DNA from: Ruminococcaceae bacterium UBA1404
GTDB taxonomy: Bacteria; Bacillota; Clostridia; Oscillospirales; Ruminococcaceae
DNA length: 30,589 nt
NCBI GenBank assembly: GCA_002305075.1
Contig: DBQC01000019.1
Span: forward strand, 65,802 to 96,390
Reading direction: 5' to 3'
Below, piece after piece: positions 13,758 to 20,520 of the stretch. Under the pieces are notes generated by a model. It saw nothing but the letters and a program-made list of their open reading frames with translations, ran no database searches and was not told the origin of the DNA. A program made the translations under genes and the position numbers. Within the stretch, counting starts at the first letter, position 1, and each line of letters starts with the position of its first letter.

Positions 13758-14794
13758 TAATTGCTCGGCCAGGGGCGCAGAAAGATGTTTTCCTCAGGTT
13801 CGGAGCGCTCTTCGAAAGGGTCGGTGTGTTGTTCGGCGGGCGGGGTGCCCATGGGCTCTATAAGGGCCAGCTGATAGCCCTGCTCTCGCAGACCGTCAAT
13901 CAGGTCGCCCAGAATGAGGCTGTTGGTGCGGCCCACCGTGTGGAACAGATAGATGCAGCCGTTGTGGGCGCCGTCCAGGGCTTTTTGCAGCGCCAAGGCA
14001 GGCTCCATCTGGCTGTCGGGGTTCCAGTCGTTGTAGGCGTAGCTCCAAAACACCGAGGTGTAGCCGGTGGACTGAATCAGTCCCAGCGACTGCTCGCTAA
14101 AGGCCCCTTCGGGAAAGCGAAACAGGTCCATGCCAATGCCCCATTTGTTATAGACGGCCTCGTGAAGCTTGCTGAGGTCCTCAAAGGCGTCCTCGGCCGA
14201 GGCGGTGGCATAGTTTGGGTGGTCGTAGGAGTGGTTGCCGATAATATGCCCCTCGTCCACCATGCGCTGCACCAGGTCGGGGGCCGAGTTCAGGTAGTGT
14301 CCGGTGAGAAAGAACACCGCCCGTACGCCCTTTTCTTTAAGTATATCGAGAATGGCTTCGGTGTAGCCGTTCTCGTAACCCTGGTCGAAGGTGAGATAGA
14401 CGGTTTTCTCGTCCGGCCCGATAAACAGTGCATCGTAGTGGCCGTAGGCGGCCTGAAGCAGATCGCAGGCCTCGCTGCGGCCGGCGGCGTTGCGGCGCAC
14501 GCCCGGACCCCATGTGATGGGCGCCCTATCAAGAGCACCGACTTCAGAGAAATCGGTGCTCAGGGTGGCACGGGAATTGGGGGGCATAGAGCTCTGCGCC
14601 GGAGCCGAACTGGTGGTGGGCGTACTTTCGGTGCCCGGTGCACCGCTGACGGCCGGCGGATTGGCCGCGCTGGTGTTGGGCTGAGAGGCGGGCGGCACCG
14701 GGTTTTGGTTTTGTTGCGTGTTGTCCATACAGCCGGCCAGCAGGGCCGTCATCAGGGCGGCTGCCAGGCCGAGGGCCAGGGCTTTTCGTTTCAT
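13757..14794 (-). CDS. Lipoprotein polysaccharide deacetylase, PdaA-like (muramic delta-lactam de-N-acetylase)
   Basis: A 345-residue NodB-family deacetylase. A lipoprotein signal ends LLAGC, with Cys22 as the lipid-anchor site, and a Pro/Ser/Thr-rich linker (about 25-75) follows. The catalytic domain carries TFDQGYENGYT (135-145), which matches the PdaA version of motif 1 rather than the usual TFDD, and the metal pair in HSYDH (His188, His192). PdaA removes acetyl from MurNAc during muramic delta-lactam formation in the spore cortex, so this points to a spore former. The ATG at 14794 has GGGAGG 8 nt upstream; a longer frame to 14911 lacks support. A lipoprotein form is less usual than a plain signal peptide. 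A vegetative chitin or xylan deacetylase is less likely. Confidence 0.87.
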   Translation of the reverse strand: MKRKALALGLAAALMTALLAGCMDNTQQNQNPVPPASQPNTSAANPPAVSGAPGTESTPTTSSAPAQSSMPPNSRATLSTDFSEVGALDRAPITWGPGVRRNAAGRSEACDLLQAAYGHYDALFIGPDEKTVYLTFDQGYENGYTEAILDILKEKGVRAVFFLTGHYLNSAPDLVQRMVDEGHIIGNHSYDHPNYATASAEDAFEDLSKLHEAVYNKWGIGMDLFRFPEGAFSEQSLGLIQSTGYTSVFWSYAYNDWNPDSQMEPALALQKALDGAHNGCIYLFHTVGRTNSLILGDLIDGLREQGYQLALIEPMGTPPAEQHTDPFEERSEPEENIFLRPWPSN

Positions 14795-14880
14795 ACAAGC
14801 GTCCTCCCTATAGGATGAAATGCGGCGAAACGGGCCATAACAGGCCGCTTCAAAAATAGTGTGCCCTGTTGCGCACGGAT

Positions 14881-14900
14881 AAAAGCCCAAAGGGCTTTCC
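14881..14900 (-). terminator. Terminator of the prmA-rsmE-hypothetical operon
   Basis: AAAGCCC (14882-14888) pairs with GGGCTTT (14892-14898) around an AAA loop. On the minus strand it ends in TTTTAT. It lies about 12 nt beyond the stop of the hypothetical gene. A T-run on the plus side means it could work both ways. Confidence 0.75.
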
Positions 14901-14911
14901 TTTTTTAGCAT

Positions 14912-15409
14912 TTATAAAAGGTTATCCCCATCCAGCACAAGGGACAGATAGAGCACACAGCTGCCGTCGGGGCGCTGGGCCGTATCGTAAAATTCGGGGG
15001 AGAGGCCCCGATTTTCCAGGCGGTGCACAAAGGTTTGGGCCGTGGCGAGGTCGGGCAAAGCGGCGGCGATGCGCAGGCGGTTTTGCTCAATTTCAAGGTC
15101 GAGGGGCAGGCAGTCCTCGGGCAGGCTGAGGGCCACCGCCGCTGCCACGCTGAGGTGGTCGGCCACCGAAAGCTCAAGGCGTACGGCCCGGTCGGCCAGC
15201 TCCAGCCCGTAGCGGCTGAGCAGGTCGAGGGTTTGGGGCCGCAGCGCCGCTTTGGCGGCCTGTCGCACCGGCTGCACCGGCAAAATATCCGACAACGCCC
15301 GCCCCCCAATGCGCAGGCCGCCGGCCAAGTAGGCCCCCGCTCCCGCAAGGATGGCCATAAGCAGCACAGCGGCCAAAAAACCGCAAAACATCCGGGTTTT
15401 GTCGGGCAT
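14912..15409 (-). CDS. Hypothetical single-pass membrane protein
   Basis: A 165-residue protein that I do not recognise. One hydrophobic segment (about residues 8-28, rich in Ala, Leu and Gly) follows a short basic N-terminus, so the rest is probably outside the cell or in the membrane periphery. The remainder, about 135 residues, is Leu/Ala-rich with alternating acidic and hydrophobic positions (for example LELSVADHLSVAAAVALSLP), suggesting a folded alpha/beta domain. AAGGAGG lies 6 nt before the ATG. It starts 16 nt after the rsmE stop and shares a terminator, so it belongs to the prmA-rsmE operon, although no link to rRNA or ribosomal-protein methylation is apparent. Confidence 0.75.
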   Translation of the reverse strand: MPDKTRMFCGFLAAVLLMAILAGAGAYLAGGLRIGGRALSDILPVQPVRQAAKAALRPQTLDLLSRYGLELADRAVRLELSVADHLSVAAAVALSLPEDCLPLDLEIEQNRLRIAAALPDLATAQTFVHRLENRGLSPEFYDTAQRPDGSCVLYLSLVLDGDNLL

Positions 15410-15425
15410 GGCGGCCTCCTTAATA

Positions 15426-16145
15426 CTACATCTCCTCCGCCCAGAGCATCAGGGCGCTTAAAGCAGCCACGGGGGCGGTTTCACAGCGTAAAATGCGCGG
15501 ACCCATCAGACAGGAATACGCTCCGGCCGCCGTGAGACAGTCGGCCTCCTCGGGGGCAAATCCCCCCTCGCTGCCCACGATAACAGCGATCCGCCGGCAA
15601 ACGGGCAGTGCTTTAAGCACCTGCGAAAGGGGCTGTTCGGCCCGTTCGTAGCAGAGCAGTACGGCGTCGAAGTTCTGCATCCGGTCGGGGATATCGGGCA
15701 GCTTGATGAGGGGCAGCACCGCCGGAATGCGCCCTCTGCCCGACTGCTTGGCAGCCTCGGTGGCTATTTTGGCAAAACGGGGCAGCTTTTTGTCAAATTC
15801 GGCCGGGCGGGAGACGCAGTAGCGGCTCAAAAAAGGCTGTATGGCTGTCACGCCCAGCTCGGTGGTCTTTTGTATGATATGCTCGAGCTTGTCCGACTTG
15901 GGCAGAGCCTGAAATAAGGTGACCTGAAGCTCGGGCTCGGTGGCGGAGGCAAAGCGCCGGAGTATTCGCAGATGCAGCCCGGCGTCGTCAATCTGCTCGA
16001 TGACAGCCTCGGCATCGGTTCCGGCCCCATCGCAGAGCATGAGGCTGTCGCCCGCCCGCATACGCAGCGACCGGGCGGCATGGCGGGCCGACTCGCCGGT
16101 GAGCAGCAGACTGTCGGGCAGACTGTCCACAAAAAAGCGGGGCAT
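15426..16145 (-). CDS. rsmE: 16S rRNA (uracil-1498-N3)-methyltransferase RsmE
   Basis: SPOUT-class methyltransferase that makes m3U1498 in the decoding region of 16S rRNA. The 239 residues contain an N-terminal PUA-like part (MPRFFVDSL, ESARHAARSLRMRAGD). The catalytic half carries ALPKSDKLEHIIQKTTELGV, and the knot motifs VGSEGGFAPEE and GPRILRCETAP that bind SAM. The ATG lies 1 nt after the prmA stop with GGGGAGG just upstream, so the two are translationally coupled; prmA-rsmE is a common pair in Firmicutes. Confidence 0.95.
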   Translation of the reverse strand: MPRFFVDSLPDSLLLTGESARHAARSLRMRAGDSLMLCDGAGTDAEAVIEQIDDAGLHLRILRRFASATEPELQVTLFQALPKSDKLEHIIQKTTELGVTAIQPFLSRYCVSRPAEFDKKLPRFAKIATEAAKQSGRGRIPAVLPLIKLPDIPDRMQNFDAVLLCYERAEQPLSQVLKALPVCRRIAVIVGSEGGFAPEEADCLTAAGAYSCLMGPRILRCETAPVAALSALMLWAEEM

Positions 16146-16146
16146 A

Positions 16147-17064
16147 TCAGTCGGCCTCCCCTATGAGCAGGGCCACCCAGCCGTTTTGGCTCAGGCGGCG
16201 GTTTATGCGGTATCCGGTGGCGGCCACGGCGGCGGTCAGCTCGTCCTCCCGGGTGTCGATAATGCCCGAGGCCACAAAGGCTCCGCCCGGCAGCATCACC
16301 CGCTTAAGATCGGGCAGCAGCCGCAAAATGATGTCGGCCACAATGTTGGCCAGCACCACATGATAGCGGCCCGTAACGCCGCTTGAGAGGTCGCCCACCT
16401 TAAATTCGAGATCAAGGCCGTTGTCGGCGGCGTTTTGGCCGGCCACCCGCACGGCAACCGGGTCGATGTCCACCCCGCACACCCGTTCGGCCCCTAACTT
16501 GGCGGCCGCAATGGACAAGATACCGCTGCCGCAGCCCACATCCAGCACATGGTGGCCGGGGCGCAGCACACCCTCAAGTAGCGATAGACAGAGCTGGGTG
16601 GTCTCGTGGGTGCCGGTACCAAAGGCCATGCCGGGGTCAAGACGCACCACCTGCTGGCCGGGCTTTGGGGTGCATTCCAGCCAGGAGGGGCAGATGAGCA
16701 GCCGGTCGGACAGTTCCACCGGCTTATAGTGGGCCTTCCAGGCGGTGGCCCAATCTTCCTCGGCTATATGCGCCGTGGACAGGGTGTAAGGAATGCCAGC
16801 GGCAGCCATGCGCTCCTCTAAGAGCAAAGCCATCTCGCTGGGGGCGTGGTCGGCCTCGAAGTAGAGGTGGATGACCACATGGTTGCGGTCCATGGCGAGC
16901 AGCGCCTCGTCGATAAGGTCCACATGGGCGATGCGGGGGGCCTCCTCTTCAAGGTCGGAGTAATCTTCTATATAGAGTCCGCCGCCGGCCAACAGGGAGG
17001 CGATGGCCACAGCCTGCTCCCGGTGGGCGGTTGGAACTTTTAGGCGAAGGTCGGTCCAGTCCAT
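16147..17064 (-). CDS. prmA: Ribosomal protein L11 methyltransferase PrmA
   Basis: SAM-dependent enzyme that methylates amino groups of ribosomal protein L11. The 305-residue length is typical. The substrate-recognition N-terminal domain covers about the first 100 residues. The catalytic part has LDPGMAFGTGTHETT, the SAM motif VLDVGCGSGILSIAAAKLGA with VDIDPVAV, and the active-site segment LANIVADII. AGAGGAG lies 6 nt before the ATG. It is first of prmA-rsmE-hypothetical. Confidence 0.95.
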   Translation of the reverse strand: MDWTDLRLKVPTAHREQAVAIASLLAGGGLYIEDYSDLEEEAPRIAHVDLIDEALLAMDRNHVVIHLYFEADHAPSEMALLLEERMAAAGIPYTLSTAHIAEEDWATAWKAHYKPVELSDRLLICPSWLECTPKPGQQVVRLDPGMAFGTGTHETTQLCLSLLEGVLRPGHHVLDVGCGSGILSIAAAKLGAERVCGVDIDPVAVRVAGQNAADNGLDLEFKVGDLSSGVTGRYHVVLANIVADIILRLLPDLKRVMLPGGAFVASGIIDTREDELTAAVAATGYRINRRLSQNGWVALLIGEAD

Positions 17065-17098
17065 AAGCGCTCCTCTTATAATGTGTGTTTTTGGCGTT

Positions 17099-17127
17099 AT
17101 TTTAATTCGTATATAAAGATAGTCTAA
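17099..17127 (-). promoter_or_regulatory. Probable promoter of prmA-rsmE
   Basis: On the minus strand, TTAGAC (17127-17122) and TAAAAT (17104-17099) are separated by 17 nt. Each box has some mismatches to consensus, and the site begins just after the stop of the upstream YczE-type gene. Confidence 0.5.
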
Positions 17128-17142
17128 GCTGCAGCCGAGGAT

Positions 17143-17868
17143 TTAGGTCCGGCTGAGTGCGTCGATGCGGATATGGCCGCGGACGACCCCCGGCAGCATA
17201 TCCATGGTGATGGGCTTTATGGCCTTGGGGTCAAAGTTAAGCAGCCGGCCAAAAAACTGCATGGCCGGGCCGCCCAGCACGGCCACCAACAAGGTGCCCA
17301 CCCCCACGCTGCCGCCCAACAGATAGCCCACAAACAGCGCCCCCAGCTCGAGGGTGCCTTTGCAAAAGGCAATGTCCTTGCCGGTCCAGCGCATCATGAC
17401 CACCATCAGGGTGTCCCTGGGACCGGCACCAAGGCCGGCACTCATGTAGATGCAGGCGCCAAAACCCAGCAGCACAATGCCCACCAAGAGCATGGCCAGG
17501 CTGGGCAGGGCGGCGGCCAGGCTAAAGCTGCCGTCGGGGCCGTTTAGACCGGGCATGGTGGGAATGATGTTCAGGGCCAAAATGGCGTCCATCATCAGCC
17601 CCACGGTGACCATATTAAGGGGCATGCCCACCCCGATTTTTTCGCCGGCCAGAACGCCCACCAGCACCACTCCCGCCGCCGAGAGGATGCTGGCCGTACC
17701 AATGGTGATGGGCAGATGCTGGGTCAGCCCGTGGTCGAACACCGTCCATGCGCCGTAACCCAGACGGGCCTGAAACTGAAAAACCAGCGCAAAGGCCATG
17801 ATGAGAAAACCCACCATCAGGCGCCCAAGACGCTGGAAAAGCTGTTTAATCTGTCCGTAGTCCATCAT
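17143..17868 (-). CDS. YczE/YyaS/YitT-type membrane protein, second of a tandem pair
   Basis: A 241-residue multi-pass membrane protein with about five hydrophobic segments (near residues 17-35, 58-76, 82-102, 118-142 and 170-195). The signature GLGAGPRDTLMVVMMRWTG after the fourth segment is typical of YczE-like proteins. It is closely similar along its whole length to the gene just upstream, and both are exactly 241 residues, indicating tandem duplication. The start is the first of two adjacent ATG codons, after AGGCAGGA. The function of the family is not established; a transport or export role is often assumed. It lies 32 nt after its paralogue in what is probably a two-gene operon. Confidence 0.82.
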   Translation of the reverse strand: MMDYGQIKQLFQRLGRLMVGFLIMAFALVFQFQARLGYGAWTVFDHGLTQHLPITIGTASILSAAGVVLVGVLAGEKIGVGMPLNMVTVGLMMDAILALNIIPTMPGLNGPDGSFSLAAALPSLAMLLVGIVLLGFGACIYMSAGLGAGPRDTLMVVMMRWTGKDIAFCKGTLELGALFVGYLLGGSVGVGTLLVAVLGGPAMQFFGRLLNFDPKAIKPITMDMLPGVVRGHIRIDALSRT

Positions 17869-17900
17869 CAGATCCTGCCTTTCTGCTAAAGGGGATGGCG

Positions 17901-18626
17901 CTAAGCGCTCGGGTCGGCCGTGGTGGCATCTAGTTGGGTTTTGCCCGTAACAATGCCCGGTATCATATCGATGGTGATATGCCGAATGCTCTTGGGGTTA
18001 AAGCCCACCAGCCGGTTGGTAAACTGCACCGCCGGGCCGCTTAGCAGCGAAAAGAGCACGGTGCCCAGCCCCACGCTGCCCCCTAACAGATAGCCCACGG
18101 TGAGGGCTCCAATCTCCAGACTGTTGCGGCAGACCGCCAGACTCCGGTTGGTCCAGCGCATCACCACCACCATTAAGGTGTCCCGGGGTCCGGCGCCCAA
18201 ACCGGCCCGCATATACAGCGTGGTGCCCACCGCAAAAATGGGCACGCTGGGCAGGTACATACACAGGCTGATGAGGCATCCTTTAAGGTCAAAGCCGCCC
18301 CCCGGTGCCCACATACCGGGCATCTGCGGGATGAACAGGCGGAAAAAATCCAAGAAGTAGCCCATGATAAACATATTGGCCAGCATACCAACGCCGATGC
18401 GCTCGCCGGCAAACAGGTCTATGGCGATGATAATGGCCGACACCACTATGCTCGCCGTGCCCAAAGACAGGGGCAGATGGTTGGTAAGGCCGTGGTTGAG
18501 CACCGTCCAGGAGCCGTAGCCCAAATTGGCTTGCACCTGCAAAGTCAGCGCAAAGGCCATAATAAGTAGGCCTCCGGTCAGCGGCAGCAGTCGTCCGAGC
18601 AGCTGCTTGGTTTGTTTCTTGTCCAT
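17901..18626 (-). CDS. YczE/YyaS/YitT-type membrane protein, first of a tandem pair
   Basis: A 241-residue paralogue of the next gene, with the same series of about five membrane segments and the signature GLGAGPRDTLMVVVMRWTN. Shared blocks include LLIMAFAL, LGYGSWTV (LGYGAWTV in the partner), VGYLLGGSVG and the C-terminal region around ITIDMIPGIV (ITMDMLPGVV in the partner). I chose the ATG at 18626 because GGAGG lies 5 nt upstream; a longer frame to 18725 would place the start upstream of the promoter. Equal length and alignment without gaps by eye suggest the copies may form a heterodimer, or reflect recent duplication with divergence. Confidence 0.82.
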   Translation of the reverse strand: MDKKQTKQLLGRLLPLTGGLLIMAFALTLQVQANLGYGSWTVLNHGLTNHLPLSLGTASIVVSAIIIAIDLFAGERIGVGMLANMFIMGYFLDFFRLFIPQMPGMWAPGGGFDLKGCLISLCMYLPSVPIFAVGTTLYMRAGLGAGPRDTLMVVVMRWTNRSLAVCRNSLEIGALTVGYLLGGSVGLGTVLFSLLSGPAVQFTNRLVGFNPKSIRHITIDMIPGIVTGKTQLDATTADPSA

Positions 18627-18668
18627 GGAACCTCCAAAAATTCGCATGATATAAGTCGTACAAAAGCT

Positions 18669-18697
18669 AGTATACGCCCATTTGTCCCCGGTGTAAA
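18669..18697 (-). promoter_or_regulatory. Promoter of the tandem YczE-type pair
   Basis: On the minus strand, TTTACA (18697-18692) and TATACT (18674-18669) are separated by 17 nt. Start is expected near 18662, leaving about 36 nt of leader. Confidence 0.75.
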
Positions 18698-18822
18698 GCG
18701 CAGATGACCACCCAAATGCGGGCATAAGCCGCCCATTTCAGGCCGAGTCGGCCAAAAATTTACCACAGCGAAACATCAAACTTAAATAATTTACTGAAAA
18801 TTAACATTTTTACCAAATTCCA

Positions 18823-18851
18823 TTGCACAGGCTCATTGGGCGTGCTACAAT
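18823..18851 (+). promoter_or_regulatory. Promoter of the amidohydrolase gene
   Basis: TTGCAC (18823-18828) and TACAAT (18846-18851) are separated by 17 nt. Start is expected near 18858. Confidence 0.75.
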
Positions 18852-18913
18852 AGATGCCAATCAGGGCACCCAACCCGCCAAGGTAATGGCCCGAACAAGG
18901 AGTTGAATGAGTT

Positions 18914-20140
18914 ATGGCAAGCAAAACAGCAATCAAATGCGGCAAGCTCTTCGACGGCAACACCCAGGCCGTCCAGAAAGACATGGTTATCTTTATTGAA
19001 GATAACAAGATTACCGATATTCAGCCCCTATCCAAGGCGGGCGATTTTGCCGGCTACGAAGTTATCGATTTGTCGGATAAGTTTGTAACCCCCGGTCTGA
19101 TCGACTGCCACGGCCACCTGGGCATGAACGGCGAGGCCAACGGAACGGCCACCATGCCCTACGAGACCATTCCCAAAGCTACCCTAAAGGGTCTGCGCAT
19201 GGCTCAGGCCACCTTTATGGCCGGCTTTACCACCTTCCGCACCAGCGGCGATGTGGGCTTTTCGGATGTGGCCGTGCGCGACGCCATCAACGCCGGCGAA
19301 TTTGTTGGCCCCCGCCTCATGGTGCCCGGCCCCTGCATCGGCAGCACCGGCGGCCATGCCGACACCCACTACAACCCCTATATCCACACCGACTGGGCAC
19401 TAGGCCTTGTGGGCGACGGTCCCGACGAGCTGCGTCGCATTGTGCGCTATGTGATTAAACACGGCGCCGACTATGTCAAGTTCATGTCCACCGGCGGCGT
19501 AATGAGCCTTGGCACCACCTTGGGTGCCCAGCAGCTTACATATGATGAAATTCGCACCATTGTGGAGACCGCCGAGATGTACGGCTGCATCACCGCCACC
19601 CACGCCCACGGCACCAACGGCATCAAGGACGCCGTGCGGGCCGGTGTGACCAGCGTGGAGCACGGCATGATTTTGGACGACGAGTGCATCGAGCTGATGG
19701 TGGAAAAGGGCACCTACCATGTTCCCACCATTATCGCTGCCCATCAAATCGTGGTTAAAGGCCCCGAGATCGGTGTGCCCGAGTGGGCCATCAATAAGGC
19801 CAAAATTGCGCTGGATGCCCATCAGGAGGGCTTTAGAAAGGGCCACAAGGCCGGCGTTAAGATTGCCTTTGGCACCGATGTGGGCACCCCCTTCAACACC
19901 CATGGCGACCAGGCTTATGAGTTCGAGCTGCTCACCGAATTTGGCCTGACCCCCTTCGAGGCGCTTACCTCAGCCACCAAAACCGCCTCCGAGCTGCTGC
20001 GCAAGGACGATGTGATCGGCACGCTGGAAGTGGGCAAATACGCCGATGTGGTGGCCTTCCCCGGCGATCCCACCGAGGACATCAAAGTGATGACCCAGTG
20101 CTGCTTCATCATGAAGGACGGCAAGGTCTACAAGAGCTAA
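18914..20140 (+). CDS. Metal-dependent amidohydrolase (imidazolonepropionase/prolidase-like superfamily)
   Basis: A 408-residue TIM-barrel metallohydrolase. The metal ligands of the superfamily are visible: HGH in DCHGHL near residue 66, the probable carboxylated Lys in YVKFMSTGG near 187, His in THAHG and VEHG (near 228 and 248), and Asp in GTDVGTP near 322. The N-terminal beta-sandwich is completed by the C-terminal segment ending MKDGKVYKS. Related enzymes cleave N-acyl or dipeptide bonds with a C-terminal Pro, Arg or Lys, or open cyclic ureides, so the substrate here is unknown. AAGGAG lies 11 nt before the ATG, a long spacing; a nearer ATG at 18907 is out of frame. It is transcribed alone, upstream of the glycine operon but separated from it by a hairpin and a promoter. 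Confidence 0.85.
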   Translation: MASKTAIKCGKLFDGNTQAVQKDMVIFIEDNKITDIQPLSKAGDFAGYEVIDLSDKFVTPGLIDCHGHLGMNGEANGTATMPYETIPKATLKGLRMAQATFMAGFTTFRTSGDVGFSDVAVRDAINAGEFVGPRLMVPGPCIGSTGGHADTHYNPYIHTDWALGLVGDGPDELRRIVRYVIKHGADYVKFMSTGGVMSLGTTLGAQQLTYDEIRTIVETAEMYGCITATHAHGTNGIKDAVRAGVTSVEHGMILDDECIELMVEKGTYHVPTIIAAHQIVVKGPEIGVPEWAINKAKIALDAHQEGFRKGHKAGVKIAFGTDVGTPFNTHGDQAYEFELLTEFGLTPFEALTSATKTASELLRKDDVIGTLEVGKYADVVAFPGDPTEDIKVMTQCCFIMKDGKVYKS

Positions 20141-20166
20141 AGCACCAGTACAATCGGGCGTTGATG

Positions 20167-20196
20167 TGCATGCGCCCACTATTTTGGGCGCATGCA
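20167..20196 (+). terminator. Terminator-like hairpin after the amidohydrolase gene
   Basis: TGCATGCGCCC (20167-20177) pairs perfectly over 11 bp with GGGCGCATGCA (20186-20196) around an 8-nt loop. No proper T-run follows, so termination strength is uncertain. The loop sequence ACTATTTTGGG (20178-20188) is repeated directly at 20208-20218. Confidence 0.6.
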
Positions 20197-20240
20197 GCAT
20201 AATATAGACTATTTTGGGATAATATTAGTGGAATTAACTG

Positions 20241-20269
20241 TTGACGCCCCTGCATAAATCCGCTAAACT
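20241..20269 (+). promoter_or_regulatory. Promoter of the glycine cleavage operon
   Basis: TTGACG (20241-20246) and TAAACT (20264-20269) are separated by 17 nt. Start is expected near 20276, about 15-25 nt before the riboswitch. Confidence 0.8.
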
Positions 20270-20289
20270 AAGCATACAGCTAAAATTGG

Positions 20290-20464
20290 TCGGATGAAGG
20301 CATCGGAAGAGACCGTCTATATGGCGGCGCCGAAGGGGTAACGCAAGGAAACTCTCAGGCAAAAGGACCGGTGCTGGACGAGTCTCCGGAGAGCCTCCAA
20401 TGGGGGCACCGAAGAAGCAATCTCGCCCCATGGCGAGAGAATCTTTCAGGTTGACTGACGGAGG
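20290..20464 (+). promoter_or_regulatory. Tandem glycine riboswitch (two aptamers)
   Basis: Aptamer I is closed by P1, GCATCGG (20300-20306) with CCGGTGC (20368-20374). It has the conserved blocks GCGCCGAAGGGG, CTCTCAGG and AAAAGGAC. Aptamer II is closed by CTCCG (20384-20388) with CGGAG (20459-20463). It has GGAGAG, the P2 hairpin CCTCC-AAT-GGGGG, CACCGAAGAAGCAA, a P3 hairpin and CTTTCAGG. The leader CGGATGAA and linker TGGACGAG fit the known leader-linker kink-turn. The segment after CTTTCAGG in aptamer II is TTGACTGA rather than the usual form ending in AGGA. The downstream operon is glycine cleavage, so glycine should switch it on; the terminator begins where P1 of aptamer II ends. Confidence 0.95.
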
Positions 20465-20492
20465 TGCGCGCAGACACTGCGTGCACCTTTTT
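20463..20492 (+). terminator. Riboswitch-controlled terminator before gcvT
   Basis: GGTGCGCGCAG (20463-20473) pairs over 11 bp (one G-T) with CTGCGTGCACC (20477-20487) around an ACA loop, followed by TTTTT. Its left foot shares 1-2 nt, or up to about 4 if A-T and G-T pairs at the base are counted, with the 3' strand of aptamer II P1. This would make ligand-bound P1 and the full terminator compete. Confidence 0.88.
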
Positions 20493-20520
20493 GTATTATA
20501 TTTAACAGGAGGCTTTAACC

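Noticed and set aside
13718..14818. Long plus-strand reading frame of 366 codons
   Set aside because: It lies opposite the PdaA-like gene, has no ribosome site or family motif, and its composition is that of an antisense shadow in GC-rich DNA.
14800..14840. Forespore sigma-G type promoter for the PdaA-like gene
   Set aside because: CATCCTATA on the minus strand resembles part of a -10 element, but no matching -35 element is present at the right distance.
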